From JBGQOJ01 sp052119585 (GTDB lineage Bacteria; Pseudomonadota; Alphaproteobacteria; Rhodobacterales; Rhodobacteraceae): 64,000 nucleotides of DNA. The position numbers and the translations under genes were made by a program. The notes under the pieces are model-generated. The model was not told the DNA's origin, did not search any database, and saw nothing but the letters and a program-made list of their open reading frames with translations. The DNA lies in the NCBI RefSeq assembly GCF_052119585.1, contig NZ_JBGQOJ010000006.1:1-64000 (forward strand), read 5' to 3'. Below, piece after piece: positions 41,609-49,676 of the stretch. The stretch's first letter is position 1; each line of letters starts with the position of its first letter.

Positions 41609-43315
41609 TTACTTGACGCGGAACCAGTCGGCCGCGTTCCAAAGCTCGGAATCCCATGTGTTCAGGATAACGCCGCCAAGCGAGTTGGAATGTGCCGAAA
41701 CGCGGCCACGGTCGACCAAAGGAACGATGACATAGCTGTCTTTGGTCAGCATATCGTTCATCTTTTTCGCAATCTCGCCCCGCTTGGCCAGATCACCGGT
41801 GCGGCCCAGTTCGGCAACCATCGCGTCGTATGCGGGATCGCAGAAGCGGTTGATGTTCTCGCCCTGCCACTGTGTTTCGGGCCGTGGGGCCTTGTCACAG
41901 GTATAGGCGGCCAGATAGGCCTCGGGGTCGGTGCCGTCAAAGTTGTTCGCATACATTTCCACGTCGGCATAGAACCGCTGGAACGTATCCGGAGAGCCGG
42001 CATCGCCACCGAAGTAGACCGAAGCGTCGATCTGGCGCAGTTCGACCTCGACGCCGATTTCGTTCCACCACTGTTTGATCAGCGCCTGAAAGTCCTGACG
42101 CACAGCATTGACCGATGTCTGGTACAGCATCGACAGACGCACGCCCGCATCGTTCACGCGGATGCCGTCGCCCCCAACCTTGAAGCCTGCCTCGTCCAGC
42201 AGCGCCTTGGCACCTTCAAGATCCTGAACCAGACAGTCGGTGTTGTCCGACGCATAGTTCAAAGGGGCGGGGACCAGATTGCAGGTCGGACGACCGGCCT
42301 GACCATAGCCGATTTCCACCAGCAGATCGCGGTCGATCGCCATCGACAGCGCCTTGCGTACGCGGACGTCGGACAGGAACGGATGCGGATGGGCCGCAGT
42401 TGCGCGCTCGCCCTCAGGCAGGGACGGCGACGGATCGGTCATGTTCATCTCAAGCCGCTCGACCAAGGTGCCGAAGGCCGAAACCGGAACGCCCTTGCCT
42501 GCGGCCGCCATGCCAGCCAGAACATCGGGTGCCAGTTGCAGGTTCCACGCATAGTCGAACTCGCCGGTTTCCAGAACCGCGCGACCAGCCGCCGCCGCAT
42601 CGCCGCCGCCTTTGAAGTTGACCGTCGCAAAGGCCGGTTTCGCCGGATCACGGTAGTTGGGGTTTGCTTCCATCTGGATCACGTCGTTCGTGCGGAACTC
42701 TGTCACGCGGAACGGGCCGGTGCCGATCGGCATAAAGTTGGCGTCGGTGCAGGTGGCCGCCGCGGCCCCCATGCAATTGGCGAACTGTGCCGCCTGAAGG
42801 ATTGGCGACTGGCCGCCCATGAAGGGGCCGTAGGGGTTCGGTTTGGGTTCTTTGAACGTGACCTTGACGGTCAGCTGGTCAACGGCCTCGACCGACTCGA
42901 TGCCTTCGAATTTGGCCAACTGGGCGCAACCGCCCTCGGGGCTCATGCAGTAGTCTGCGGTGAATTTCACATCGGTCGAGGTGAAGGGGCTACCATCGGA
43001 CCACAGCATGCCTTCCTTGATCTTCCATGTGATCGTTTTCAGATCCTCGGACACGCCGCCATTGGCAAGTGTCGGGATCTCGGCGGCAAGGTAGGGCACA
43101 AGGTTGCCGACCTCGTCGTAGCGGCCAAGCGGCTCGATCACGAGGCTTGCCGCCTCGATGTCCTTGGTGCCGCTGGACAGATAGGGGTTCAGGGTCGAGG
43201 GCGCTTGCCAATAGATGATATTGACCTGACCGTCAGAGCCGCGCTCTGCATGGGCCGACATGGGCGCCACAGCAAAGGCCGCGGCAGCGCCAAGCATAAG
43301 TGTCTTGAGTTTCAT
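41609..43315 (-). CDS. Peptide ABC transporter substrate-binding protein
   Basis: The 568-residue family 5 solute-binding protein has a signal peptide (MKLKTLMLGAAAAFAVAPMSAHA). The mature part starts with NIIYWQAPSTLNPYLSSGTKD, as in DppA/OppA-like proteins, and has the DVKFTADY and RDLLVEIGYGQAGRP blocks. It captures peptides or related compounds in the periplasm. There is no lipobox, so it is soluble. It is the third gene of the transporter operon. Confidence 0.93.
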   Translation of the reverse strand: MKLKTLMLGAAAAFAVAPMSAHAERGSDGQVNIIYWQAPSTLNPYLSSGTKDIEAASLVIEPLGRYDEVGNLVPYLAAEIPTLANGGVSEDLKTITWKIKEGMLWSDGSPFTSTDVKFTADYCMSPEGGCAQLAKFEGIESVEAVDQLTVKVTFKEPKPNPYGPFMGGQSPILQAAQFANCMGAAAATCTDANFMPIGTGPFRVTEFRTNDVIQMEANPNYRDPAKPAFATVNFKGGGDAAAAGRAVLETGEFDYAWNLQLAPDVLAGMAAAGKGVPVSAFGTLVERLEMNMTDPSPSLPEGERATAAHPHPFLSDVRVRKALSMAIDRDLLVEIGYGQAGRPTCNLVPAPLNYASDNTDCLVQDLEGAKALLDEAGFKVGGDGIRVNDAGVRLSMLYQTSVNAVRQDFQALIKQWWNEIGVEVELRQIDASVYFGGDAGSPDTFQRFYADVEMYANNFDGTDPEAYLAAYTCDKAPRPETQWQGENINRFCDPAYDAMVAELGRTGDLAKRGEIAKKMNDMLTKDSYVIVPLVDRGRVSAHSNSLGGVILNTWDSELWNAADWFRVK

Positions 43316-43364
43316 GTTACGCTCCTAGTTGGTTGTGCTCGTTATTCCTCGGGCCGCTGCCGGT

Positions 43365-44372
43365 TCAACCAGCAGTCGTTTTTGTGTTCTGGAACAGATG
43401 GCAGGCCACGAAGCGGCCCGGCTCTATCTGTTGGAAATCCGGTTCGATCACTTTGCAGACCGGCATCACCTGCGGGCAGCGCGTGCAAAAGTTGCAGCCC
43501 TTGGGTGGGTTCGCGGGCGAGGGCACGTCGCCGGTCAGGATGACACGCTCGACCCGCGCCTCGAGGCTGGGGTCGGGTTCCGGCACCGCCGACAAAAGCG
43601 CCCGCGTATAGGGATGCAACGGTTCGGCATAAAGCGCGTCGCGCGGGGCAAGTTCCGCGATCTGGCCCAGATACATCACCGCCACACGGTCGGCGATATG
43701 GCGCACCATCGACAGGTCGTGGCTGATGAACAGATAGGTCAGGCCAAGCCGGTCCTGCAATTCTTCCAGCAGGTTGACCACCTGCGCCTGAATAGACACA
43801 TCCAGCGCAGCAATGGGTTCATCACAGACGATGAACTTGGGGTTCAGGGCCAAGGCGCGGGCGATCCCGATGCGCTGGCGCTGCCCGCCCGAGAATTCGT
43901 GCGGATAGCGGTTTGCAAAATCACGGTTCAGCCCCACGGCGTCCATCAATTCGTAGATCCGCGCAAGGCGACCGGCCTTGTTCAGCTTTGTATGCTCCAT
44001 CAACGGCTCGCCGATGATACTGGCCACGGTCATGCGCGGGTTGAGCGAGGCCTGCGGGTCCTGAAACACCATCTGCATGGTGGGCCGCATCTTGCGCAGC
44101 TTTTCAGGGCTGGCGTCGGCGATGTCGTAACCGTCGATCCGGATCGACCCCTCGGTCACCTCGTAAAGACGCAGAACCGCACGCCCGACTGTGGATTTGC
44201 CACAGCCGCTTTCCCCGACAAGGCCCAGTGTCTCGCCCTCGTAGATGTCAAAAGACACACCATCGACGGCTTTGACCTCTCCCACCCGCTTGCGGATGAT
44301 CCCGCCATAGATCGGAAAGTGCATTTTCAGCCCGCTGACCTCGACCAGCTTTTTGCGCCCTTCGTCAAGCAT
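43365..44372 (-). CDS. Peptide ABC transporter ATP-binding protein, OppF/DppF type
   Basis: The 335-residue ATPase has Walker A GESGCGKST, the signature FSGGQRQRIGIARALA, Walker B FIVCDEPIAALD and a C-terminal oligopeptide-transporter extension with the cysteine pattern CNFCTRCPQVMPVCK. The ATG at 44370-44372 overlaps the end of the OppD-type gene by eight bases. A start 24 bases upstream (MPIRGHRD) is possible. Confidence 0.93.
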   Translation of the reverse strand: MLDEGRKKLVEVSGLKMHFPIYGGIIRKRVGEVKAVDGVSFDIYEGETLGLVGESGCGKSTVGRAVLRLYEVTEGSIRIDGYDIADASPEKLRKMRPTMQMVFQDPQASLNPRMTVASIIGEPLMEHTKLNKAGRLARIYELMDAVGLNRDFANRYPHEFSGGQRQRIGIARALALNPKFIVCDEPIAALDVSIQAQVVNLLEELQDRLGLTYLFISHDLSMVRHIADRVAVMYLGQIAELAPRDALYAEPLHPYTRALLSAVPEPDPSLEARVERVILTGDVPSPANPPKGCNFCTRCPQVMPVCKVIEPDFQQIEPGRFVACHLFQNTKTTAG

Positions 44373-45369
44373 GTCGCGGTGCCCCCGTATTGGCATCGAA
44401 AAAACAGGCGGCGTCGTGCCCGTTGCCCACGTCATATCGCGGCGGGTTTTCCCGCGCGCAGCGGTCGAACGCCACATCGCAGCGGTCGCGGAACGGGCAG
44501 GCGGTGGGTTCGGCCGTCATCATCGGGGGCTGTCCCTCGATCACGGTCAGTTTGTCGGCGCGGGGGCCGCGCACCGAGGGGATGGTTGTCAAAAGGGCAC
44601 GGGTATAGGGGTGCTGCGGATTGCCGAACAATTCCTTTACGGGGGCCTGTTCCACGACCTGCCCGCCATACATCACCATCACGCGGTCGGCGATACCGGC
44701 GATCACGCCCAGATCATGGGTGATCCAGACAATCGCCATCCCCAGCTTTTGCCGCAGCTCTTTCACCAGCTCCAGGATCTGCGCCTGAATGGTCACGTCC
44801 AGCGCGGTTGTCGGCTCGTCCGCGATCAGCACTTCGGGGTCGCAGGCCAGCGCGATGGCGATCATCACCCGCTGGCGCATGCCGCCGGAAAACTGGTGCG
44901 GATAGTCGCCCAGACGGCGGCCGGCATCGGGAATGCCCACCAGTTCCAGCAGTTCGACCGCGCGCTGCCGCGCCTGCGCCTTGGACAGGCCCATATGGGT
45001 GCGCAAAGGTTCCGCAATCTGGTAACCGACCGTGAACACCGGGTTCAGCGAGGTCATAGGGTCTTGAAACACAAACCCGATGCGCGCGCCGCGCACGGCG
45101 CGAAGCTGGTCCTCGGTTGCCTGTAACAGGTCGATGCCGCCGAACAGAACCTGCCCGCGCCGCACCTCGGCGGGGGGCGAGGGCAACAGGCCGATCAGCG
45201 ACATCATCGTCACCGATTTGCCCGATCCGCTTTCGCCGACAACGCCCAGCAATTCGCCGGGCTTCAGGCTGAAGCTGACATTGTTAACCGCATGAACCTC
45301 TCCGACTCTCGTTTTGAAAACGGTCTTGAGATCCTTGACATCAAGGACTGGCAGCGCCCCATCGGGCAT
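44365..45369 (-). CDS. Peptide ABC transporter ATP-binding protein, OppD/DppD type
   Basis: The 334-residue ATPase has Walker A GESGSGKSV, the signature FSGGMRQRVMIAIALA, Walker B VLIADEPTTALD and a C-terminal CPFRDRCDVAFDRC cysteine cluster of the Opp family. It is the first gene of the operon and is divergent from the argE-like gene across about 230 bases. The start is the ATG at 45367-45369; a TTG two codons upstream is weaker. Confidence 0.93.
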   Translation of the reverse strand: MPDGALPVLDVKDLKTVFKTRVGEVHAVNNVSFSLKPGELLGVVGESGSGKSVTMMSLIGLLPSPPAEVRRGQVLFGGIDLLQATEDQLRAVRGARIGFVFQDPMTSLNPVFTVGYQIAEPLRTHMGLSKAQARQRAVELLELVGIPDAGRRLGDYPHQFSGGMRQRVMIAIALACDPEVLIADEPTTALDVTIQAQILELVKELRQKLGMAIVWITHDLGVIAGIADRVMVMYGGQVVEQAPVKELFGNPQHPYTRALLTTIPSVRGPRADKLTVIEGQPPMMTAEPTACPFRDRCDVAFDRCARENPPRYDVGNGHDAACFFDANTGAPRHA

Positions 45370-45596
45370 GAACAAGCTCCCCAGCTGGTTGATTTTATTG
45401 TCTTTTTATCGGGCACCTATGCTGGCACCTCGACGTGTTACAAAAGTGTTAGCAGGATTCTTGCGCGTAGCAACACATTACCTGACGGAGCCTTGGAAAA
45501 CCTGACCGGATGTTCAAATATTATCCGACGACCCTTGACCTCTGCCTGCTTGCGCATCACCCTGCGGATCATGCGACAGAAGGAAGGATGTCTTGA

Positions 45597-46763
45597 ATGG
45601 GTGATGTGATGTCGGCCCGCGAATTGCTTGCCAGACTTGTGTCTTTTCCCTCTGTCAGCAGGGAAAGCAATCTGGATATTATCGACTGGATCGAAGGATA
45701 TCTGGCCGGTCACGGCGTATCCGCAACCCGTGTTTATAACGCCGATGGCACCAAGGCGAACCTTTACGCCAATATCGGCCCCGCGGTTGCCGGCGGGGTC
45801 GTCCTGTCGGGCCACACCGATGTCGTCCCGGTGGACGGGCAGAACTGGGATACCGACCCCTTTGTCGTCACCGAAAAAGACGGCAAGTTGTATGGTCGCG
45901 GCACCTGCGACATGAAGGGGTTCGATGCGCTTGCGCTGGCCGCCGTGCCCCTTGCGCTGAAGGCGGGCCTGAAACGCCCGCTGCAATTGGCGTTCAGCTA
46001 TGACGAAGAGGTCGGCTGCCTTGGCGCACCCTCGATGATTGCCGAAATGCGCCGGACCCTGCCGCCTGCCGCCGCCGTGATCGTGGGCGAGCCGTCGATG
46101 ATGCGGGCTGTGTCCGGCCATAAGGGCGGAACGGGGTTCACCGTGCATGTGCGCGGCTTCGAGGTGCATTCGTCGCTTTTGCATACCGGCGTCAATGCGA
46201 TCATGTATGGCGCAAAGCTGATCGAATGGGCGAACGAAAAGAACGCCAGGAACATGGCCGCAACGCCCGGCCCGCTTGCGGCACAGTTCGATCCGCCCTT
46301 TACCACCGTTCATGTGGGCACGATTTCGGGCGGCACCGCGCATAACATCACTGCCAAGGATTGCTGGTTCGGCGTCGACTTCCGCTGTGTTCCCGGCGAG
46401 GACATGGAGGCATGGAAGGCCGCATTTCTGGCCCGCGTGGCAGAGGTGGAGGCCGAGATGCAGGCGATCCGCCCAGAGACGGGCATCGACACGGCGATCC
46501 GGTTCTATGTGCCGCCCCTGCAACCCGAACCGGATGGCGCCGCCGAAGGTCTGGTGCGCGGTATCACCGGCGACAACGGCCATCATGTGGTCAGCTATGG
46601 CACCGAGGCGGGGCAGTTCCAGGCGCAGGACTACTCTGCCATCATCTGCGGGCCGGGCGACATTGCACAGGCCCACCAACCCAACGAATACATCACAATC
46701 GCGCAATTCGAGGCGGGAGAGCAGTTCATGCACCGCCTGATCACCCATCTAGCCGAGGACTAA
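45597..46763 (+). CDS. argE: Acetylornithine deacetylase (ArgE-type M20 peptidase)
   Basis: The 388-residue zinc enzyme has the M20 metal motifs VLSGHTDVVPVDGQNW, YGRGTCDMKGFDALAL and FSYDEEVGCLGAP, and a dimerisation domain with GGTGFTVHVRGFEVHSS. It removes the acetyl group from N-acetylornithine or a similar N-acyl amino acid. Given its divergent position to a peptide importer and an amidohydrolase gene five bases downstream, it may serve in N-acyl amino acid or peptide use and not arginine synthesis. AGGAAGG precedes the start. Confidence 0.88.
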   Translation: MGDVMSARELLARLVSFPSVSRESNLDIIDWIEGYLAGHGVSATRVYNADGTKANLYANIGPAVAGGVVLSGHTDVVPVDGQNWDTDPFVVTEKDGKLYGRGTCDMKGFDALALAAVPLALKAGLKRPLQLAFSYDEEVGCLGAPSMIAEMRRTLPPAAAVIVGEPSMMRAVSGHKGGTGFTVHVRGFEVHSSLLHTGVNAIMYGAKLIEWANEKNARNMAATPGPLAAQFDPPFTTVHVGTISGGTAHNITAKDCWFGVDFRCVPGEDMEAWKAAFLARVAEVEAEMQAIRPETGIDTAIRFYVPPLQPEPDGAAEGLVRGITGDNGHHVVSYGTEAGQFQAQDYSAIICGPGDIAQAHQPNEYITIAQFEAGEQFMHRLITHLAED

Positions 46764-46767
46764 GCCA

Positions 46768-47931
46768 ATGCCCGTCAAGAACCGCTTTGCCGAACTTCTG
46801 CCCGAGATCACAGTCTGGCGACGGGACCTGCACGAAAACCCCGAACTGTTGTTCGACACCCACCGCACGGCGGGCGTGGTCGCCGACAAGCTGCGTGAAT
46901 TCGGCTGTGACGAGGTGGTGACGGGCATTGGCCGCACCGGCGTGGTCGGCGTGATCCACGGCAAGACGAACACCGGCGGCAAAGTCATCGGCCTGCGCGC
47001 GGATATGGACGCGCTACCGATTTTTGAGGCGACGGGGCTGGACTATGCCAGCAAGACGCCCGGAAAAATGCATGCCTGCGGCCATGACGGGCATACTGCG
47101 ATGCTGCTGGGGGCGGCGAAATATCTGGCGGAAACGCGCAATTTCGACGGAACCTGTGTGGTGATCTTCCAACCCGCAGAAGAGGGGGGCGGTGGCGGCC
47201 GCGAGATGTGCGAGGACGGGTTGATGGACCGCTGGAACATCACCGAGGTCTACGGCATGCACAACTGGCCCGGACAACCCGTTGGATCGTTTGCGATCCG
47301 GCCCGGCGCGTTTTTCGCCGCGACCGACCAGTTCGAAATCGCGGTCGAGGGGGTGGGCGGTCATGCCGCAAAGCCGCATGAAACCATCGACACCACGGTC
47401 GTGGCCAGCCACATTGTTCTGGCCCTGCAAACCATTGCCAGCCGCAACGTGGACCCGACGATGCAGGTTGTTGTCTCTGTCACCAGCTTCGAGACAGAAA
47501 GCAAAGCGTTCAATGTCATTCCGCAGCATGTTCAGATCAAGGGCACTGTGCGGACGATGGACAAGGCCGTTCGCGAACTGGCCGAAAAGCGACTGATCAA
47601 GATTGCGGAAGCCACGGCAGATGCCTTTGGTGCGGTTGCCCGCGTCACCTATATGCACGGCTATCCGGTGATGGTGAACCACGAGGAACAGACCGAATTC
47701 GCCGCCGATGTGGCGCGCAAGGTCTCTGGTGGTTGTGCCGATGCACCCTTGGTGATGGGCGGAGAGGATTTCGCCTATATGCTGGAAGAACGCCCCGGCG
47801 CCTATATTCTGGTCGGCAATGGTGACACGGCGATGGTGCATCATCCGAAGTACAACTTTGATGATAACGCGATCCCTGCCGGTTGTTCATGGTGGGCCGA
47901 GATCGTGGAACAACGTATGCCCGCCGCCTGA
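46768..47931 (+). CDS. M20D amidohydrolase (hippurate hydrolase/aminoacylase type)
   Basis: The 387-residue metal-dependent hydrolase has LRADMDALPIFEATG, GKMHACGHDGHTAMLLGAA, QPAEEGGGGGREM and VMGGEDFAYMLEERPGAY, the motif set of the IAA-amino-acid/hippurate hydrolase family. It cleaves N-acyl amino acids to free amino acid and acid. It starts four bases after the argE-type stop, forming a two-gene unit next to the peptide transporter. Confidence 0.92.
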   Translation: MPVKNRFAELLPEITVWRRDLHENPELLFDTHRTAGVVADKLREFGCDEVVTGIGRTGVVGVIHGKTNTGGKVIGLRADMDALPIFEATGLDYASKTPGKMHACGHDGHTAMLLGAAKYLAETRNFDGTCVVIFQPAEEGGGGGREMCEDGLMDRWNITEVYGMHNWPGQPVGSFAIRPGAFFAATDQFEIAVEGVGGHAAKPHETIDTTVVASHIVLALQTIASRNVDPTMQVVVSVTSFETESKAFNVIPQHVQIKGTVRTMDKAVRELAEKRLIKIAEATADAFGAVARVTYMHGYPVMVNHEEQTEFAADVARKVSGGCADAPLVMGGEDFAYMLEERPGAYILVGNGDTAMVHHPKYNFDDNAIPAGCSWWAEIVEQRMPAA

Positions 47932-47963
47932 TCGCGGGGGTCGCAGGGCCGAAGGCGGACAGT

Positions 47964-48001
47964 TTTGCGCATCGCGCGAGGATATTTTTTCCAAGAAGAA
48001 C
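47964..48001 (+). repeat. Post-gene hairpin repeat, copy D
   Basis: TTTGCGCATCGCGCGAGGAT followed by ATTTTTTCCAAGAAGAAC. The mini-stem is GCGC-ATC-GCGC (47967-47977). It lies 33 bases after the stop of the M20D gene on the same strand. Confidence 0.7.
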
Positions 48002-48004
48002 GGG

Positions 48005-48028
48005 ACGGGCTTGTACAAGACAGCCCGT
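48005..48028 (+). terminator. Hairpin after repeat copy D
   Basis: ACGGGCT (48005-48011) and AGCCCGT (48022-48028) form a seven-pair stem with a ten-base loop. No T run follows. It is a possible end of the two-gene M20 unit. Confidence 0.35.
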
Positions 48029-48091
48029 GCCCCGCGTTTCCAGACGGACCGCCAGCAACACCAAGGACGCCCGACGACCAAGGAACAGGGG

Positions 48092-49096
48092 CTAGCCGCC
48101 GGTATGGCTCATGTGGCGGGTGACCTGTCCGTCGACCTTCTGGCGTGAATAGTCGAAATCATGGCCCTTCGGTTTGCGAAGAATAGCGTCGCGGATCGCG
48201 GCCTCAAGGGTGGCGTTGTCCGCATGCTCGCGTAGCGGCTTGCGCAGGTCGGCCATATCTTCCTGCCCGAGGCACATATACAGTTCTCCGGTGCAGGTCA
48301 GGCGCACACGGTTGCAGCTTTCGCAGAAATTATGGGTCAACGGTGTGATAAAGCCGATCTTTTGCCCGGTCTCGTTGATTCGGACATAGCGGGCGGGGCC
48401 GCCGGTACGCTCTGACAAATCGGTGGTGGTGAACCGCGTTTCCAACTGGGCGCGAAGGTCTTTCAGCGACCAGTACTGGCCGATGCGGTCCTCGTTTCCA
48501 AGGTCGCCCATCGGCATCACCTCGATAAAGGTCAGGTCCATGCCTTCCTCGGCGCACCAATGCGCCAGGGTGAACAATTCATCCTCGTTGAAATCTTTCA
48601 GGGCGACAGCGTTGATCTTGACCCGAAGCCCCGCCTTTTGCGCGGCGCGGATGCCCGCCAGAACCTGGGGCAGGCGACCCCAACGGGTGATCGCCGCGAA
48701 CTTTTTCTCGTCCAGCGTATCTAGCGAGACATTGATCCGCTTCACCCCGCAGGCCGCCAGATCGCCCGCGAATTTTTCCAGCTGCGATCCGTTGGTCGTG
48801 ACCGTCAGCTCTTTCAACGCGCCGCTTTCCAGATGCCGCGACATGCCCTTGAAGAACGTCATGATATCGCGCCGCACCAAAGGCTCGCCACCAGTGATCC
48901 GCAGCTTTTCGACGCCAAGGCCGACAAAGACCGTGCACATGCGGTCCAGCTCTTCCAGCGTCAGAAGTTCCTTTTTGGGCAGGAAGGTCATATTTTCCGA
49001 CATGCAATAGACACAGCGGAAATCGCATCTGTCGGTGACAGAGACACGCAGATAAGAAATCGCGCGGTGAAACGGGTCGATCAGTTTGGGTTCCAT
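48092..49096 (-). CDS. moaA: GTP 3',8-cyclase MoaA
   Basis: MoaA is the radical-SAM enzyme for the first step of molybdenum cofactor synthesis. The 334-residue protein has the N-terminal cluster motif CDFRCVYC (CX3CX2C), the C-terminal cluster motif CESCNRVRLTCTGELYMC and the C-terminal GG that family members need for activity. The start at ATG 49094-49096 is chosen over an upstream codon that would add 12 residues. moaC and other moa genes are not adjacent. Confidence 0.97.
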   Translation of the reverse strand: MEPKLIDPFHRAISYLRVSVTDRCDFRCVYCMSENMTFLPKKELLTLEELDRMCTVFVGLGVEKLRITGGEPLVRRDIMTFFKGMSRHLESGALKELTVTTNGSQLEKFAGDLAACGVKRINVSLDTLDEKKFAAITRWGRLPQVLAGIRAAQKAGLRVKINAVALKDFNEDELFTLAHWCAEEGMDLTFIEVMPMGDLGNEDRIGQYWSLKDLRAQLETRFTTTDLSERTGGPARYVRINETGQKIGFITPLTHNFCESCNRVRLTCTGELYMCLGQEDMADLRKPLREHADNATLEAAIRDAILRKPKGHDFDYSRQKVDGQVTRHMSHTGG

Positions 49097-49192
49097 AGGG
49101 CATAGCCTATGCCGCCGCGTCGCGTGCGGCAAGTGTGTTTAAGTCGTATGAACGCCGTTGAACGCACCTGTGATTGGCGTTAGCCTTTGGCG

Positions 49193-49672
49193 ATGAAACA
49201 CATCATCTTCACTTGCTTTACCATCGCGGTTTCGCTGTCCCTGACGGCCTGCGCCGAACTGGGGCTGACACCGGCCGCCGGTCCTGTTGCAACCGCACCT
49301 GCGCCGACCACCCCCGTGGCGCGGCCATCTGTGCCCGAAGCGCCGCGATCGGCCGAGGATTTCGACAGCACAACCACAGAGGAACGCAAGGCTGCCGTGA
49401 TTGCCGCCTCTGCACCCGGCACGCCGCGACTTGGGACCACGATTGCCTCGCTTGGCAATCCGGCGGAACAAGGGTTCTGGATGAAAACGCCGCTGGTCAA
49501 AACGGCGACCAAAGGGCGCATCGAATATCCCGTCACCGGAACGTCGGTCGAGGTTGACCTGATCCCGCTTGGCGGTCCTGCGACGGGGGGAAGTCAGGTC
49601 TCTCTGGCGGCGCTGCGTCTGTTGGGTGCGCCGTTGACGGCACTGCCGGAGCTTGTCGTCTTTGGGCAATAA
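49193..49672 (+). CDS. Putative lipoprotein, unknown function
   Basis: The 159-residue protein has a lipoprotein signal (KHIIFTCFTIAVSLSLTAC) whose LTAC lipobox marks the lipidated cysteine. A Pro/Ala/Thr-rich linker follows, then a compact domain with TPRLGTTIASLGNPAEQGFWMKTPLV and GRIEYPVTGTSVEVDLIPLGG. It is likely anchored in the outer or inner membrane facing the periplasm. The family is not recognised with confidence. Its stop lies four bases before the acyl-CoA synthetase start. Confidence 0.8.
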   Translation: MKHIIFTCFTIAVSLSLTACAELGLTPAAGPVATAPAPTTPVARPSVPEAPRSAEDFDSTTTEERKAAVIAASAPGTPRLGTTIASLGNPAEQGFWMKTPLVKTATKGRIEYPVTGTSVEVDLIPLGGPATGGSQVSLAALRLLGAPLTALPELVVFGQ

Positions 49673-49676
49673 TGCA

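Noticed and set aside
41522..43543. Long open frame opposite the substrate-binding protein gene
   Set aside because: Antisense shadow; the minus-strand protein has a signal peptide and family motifs.
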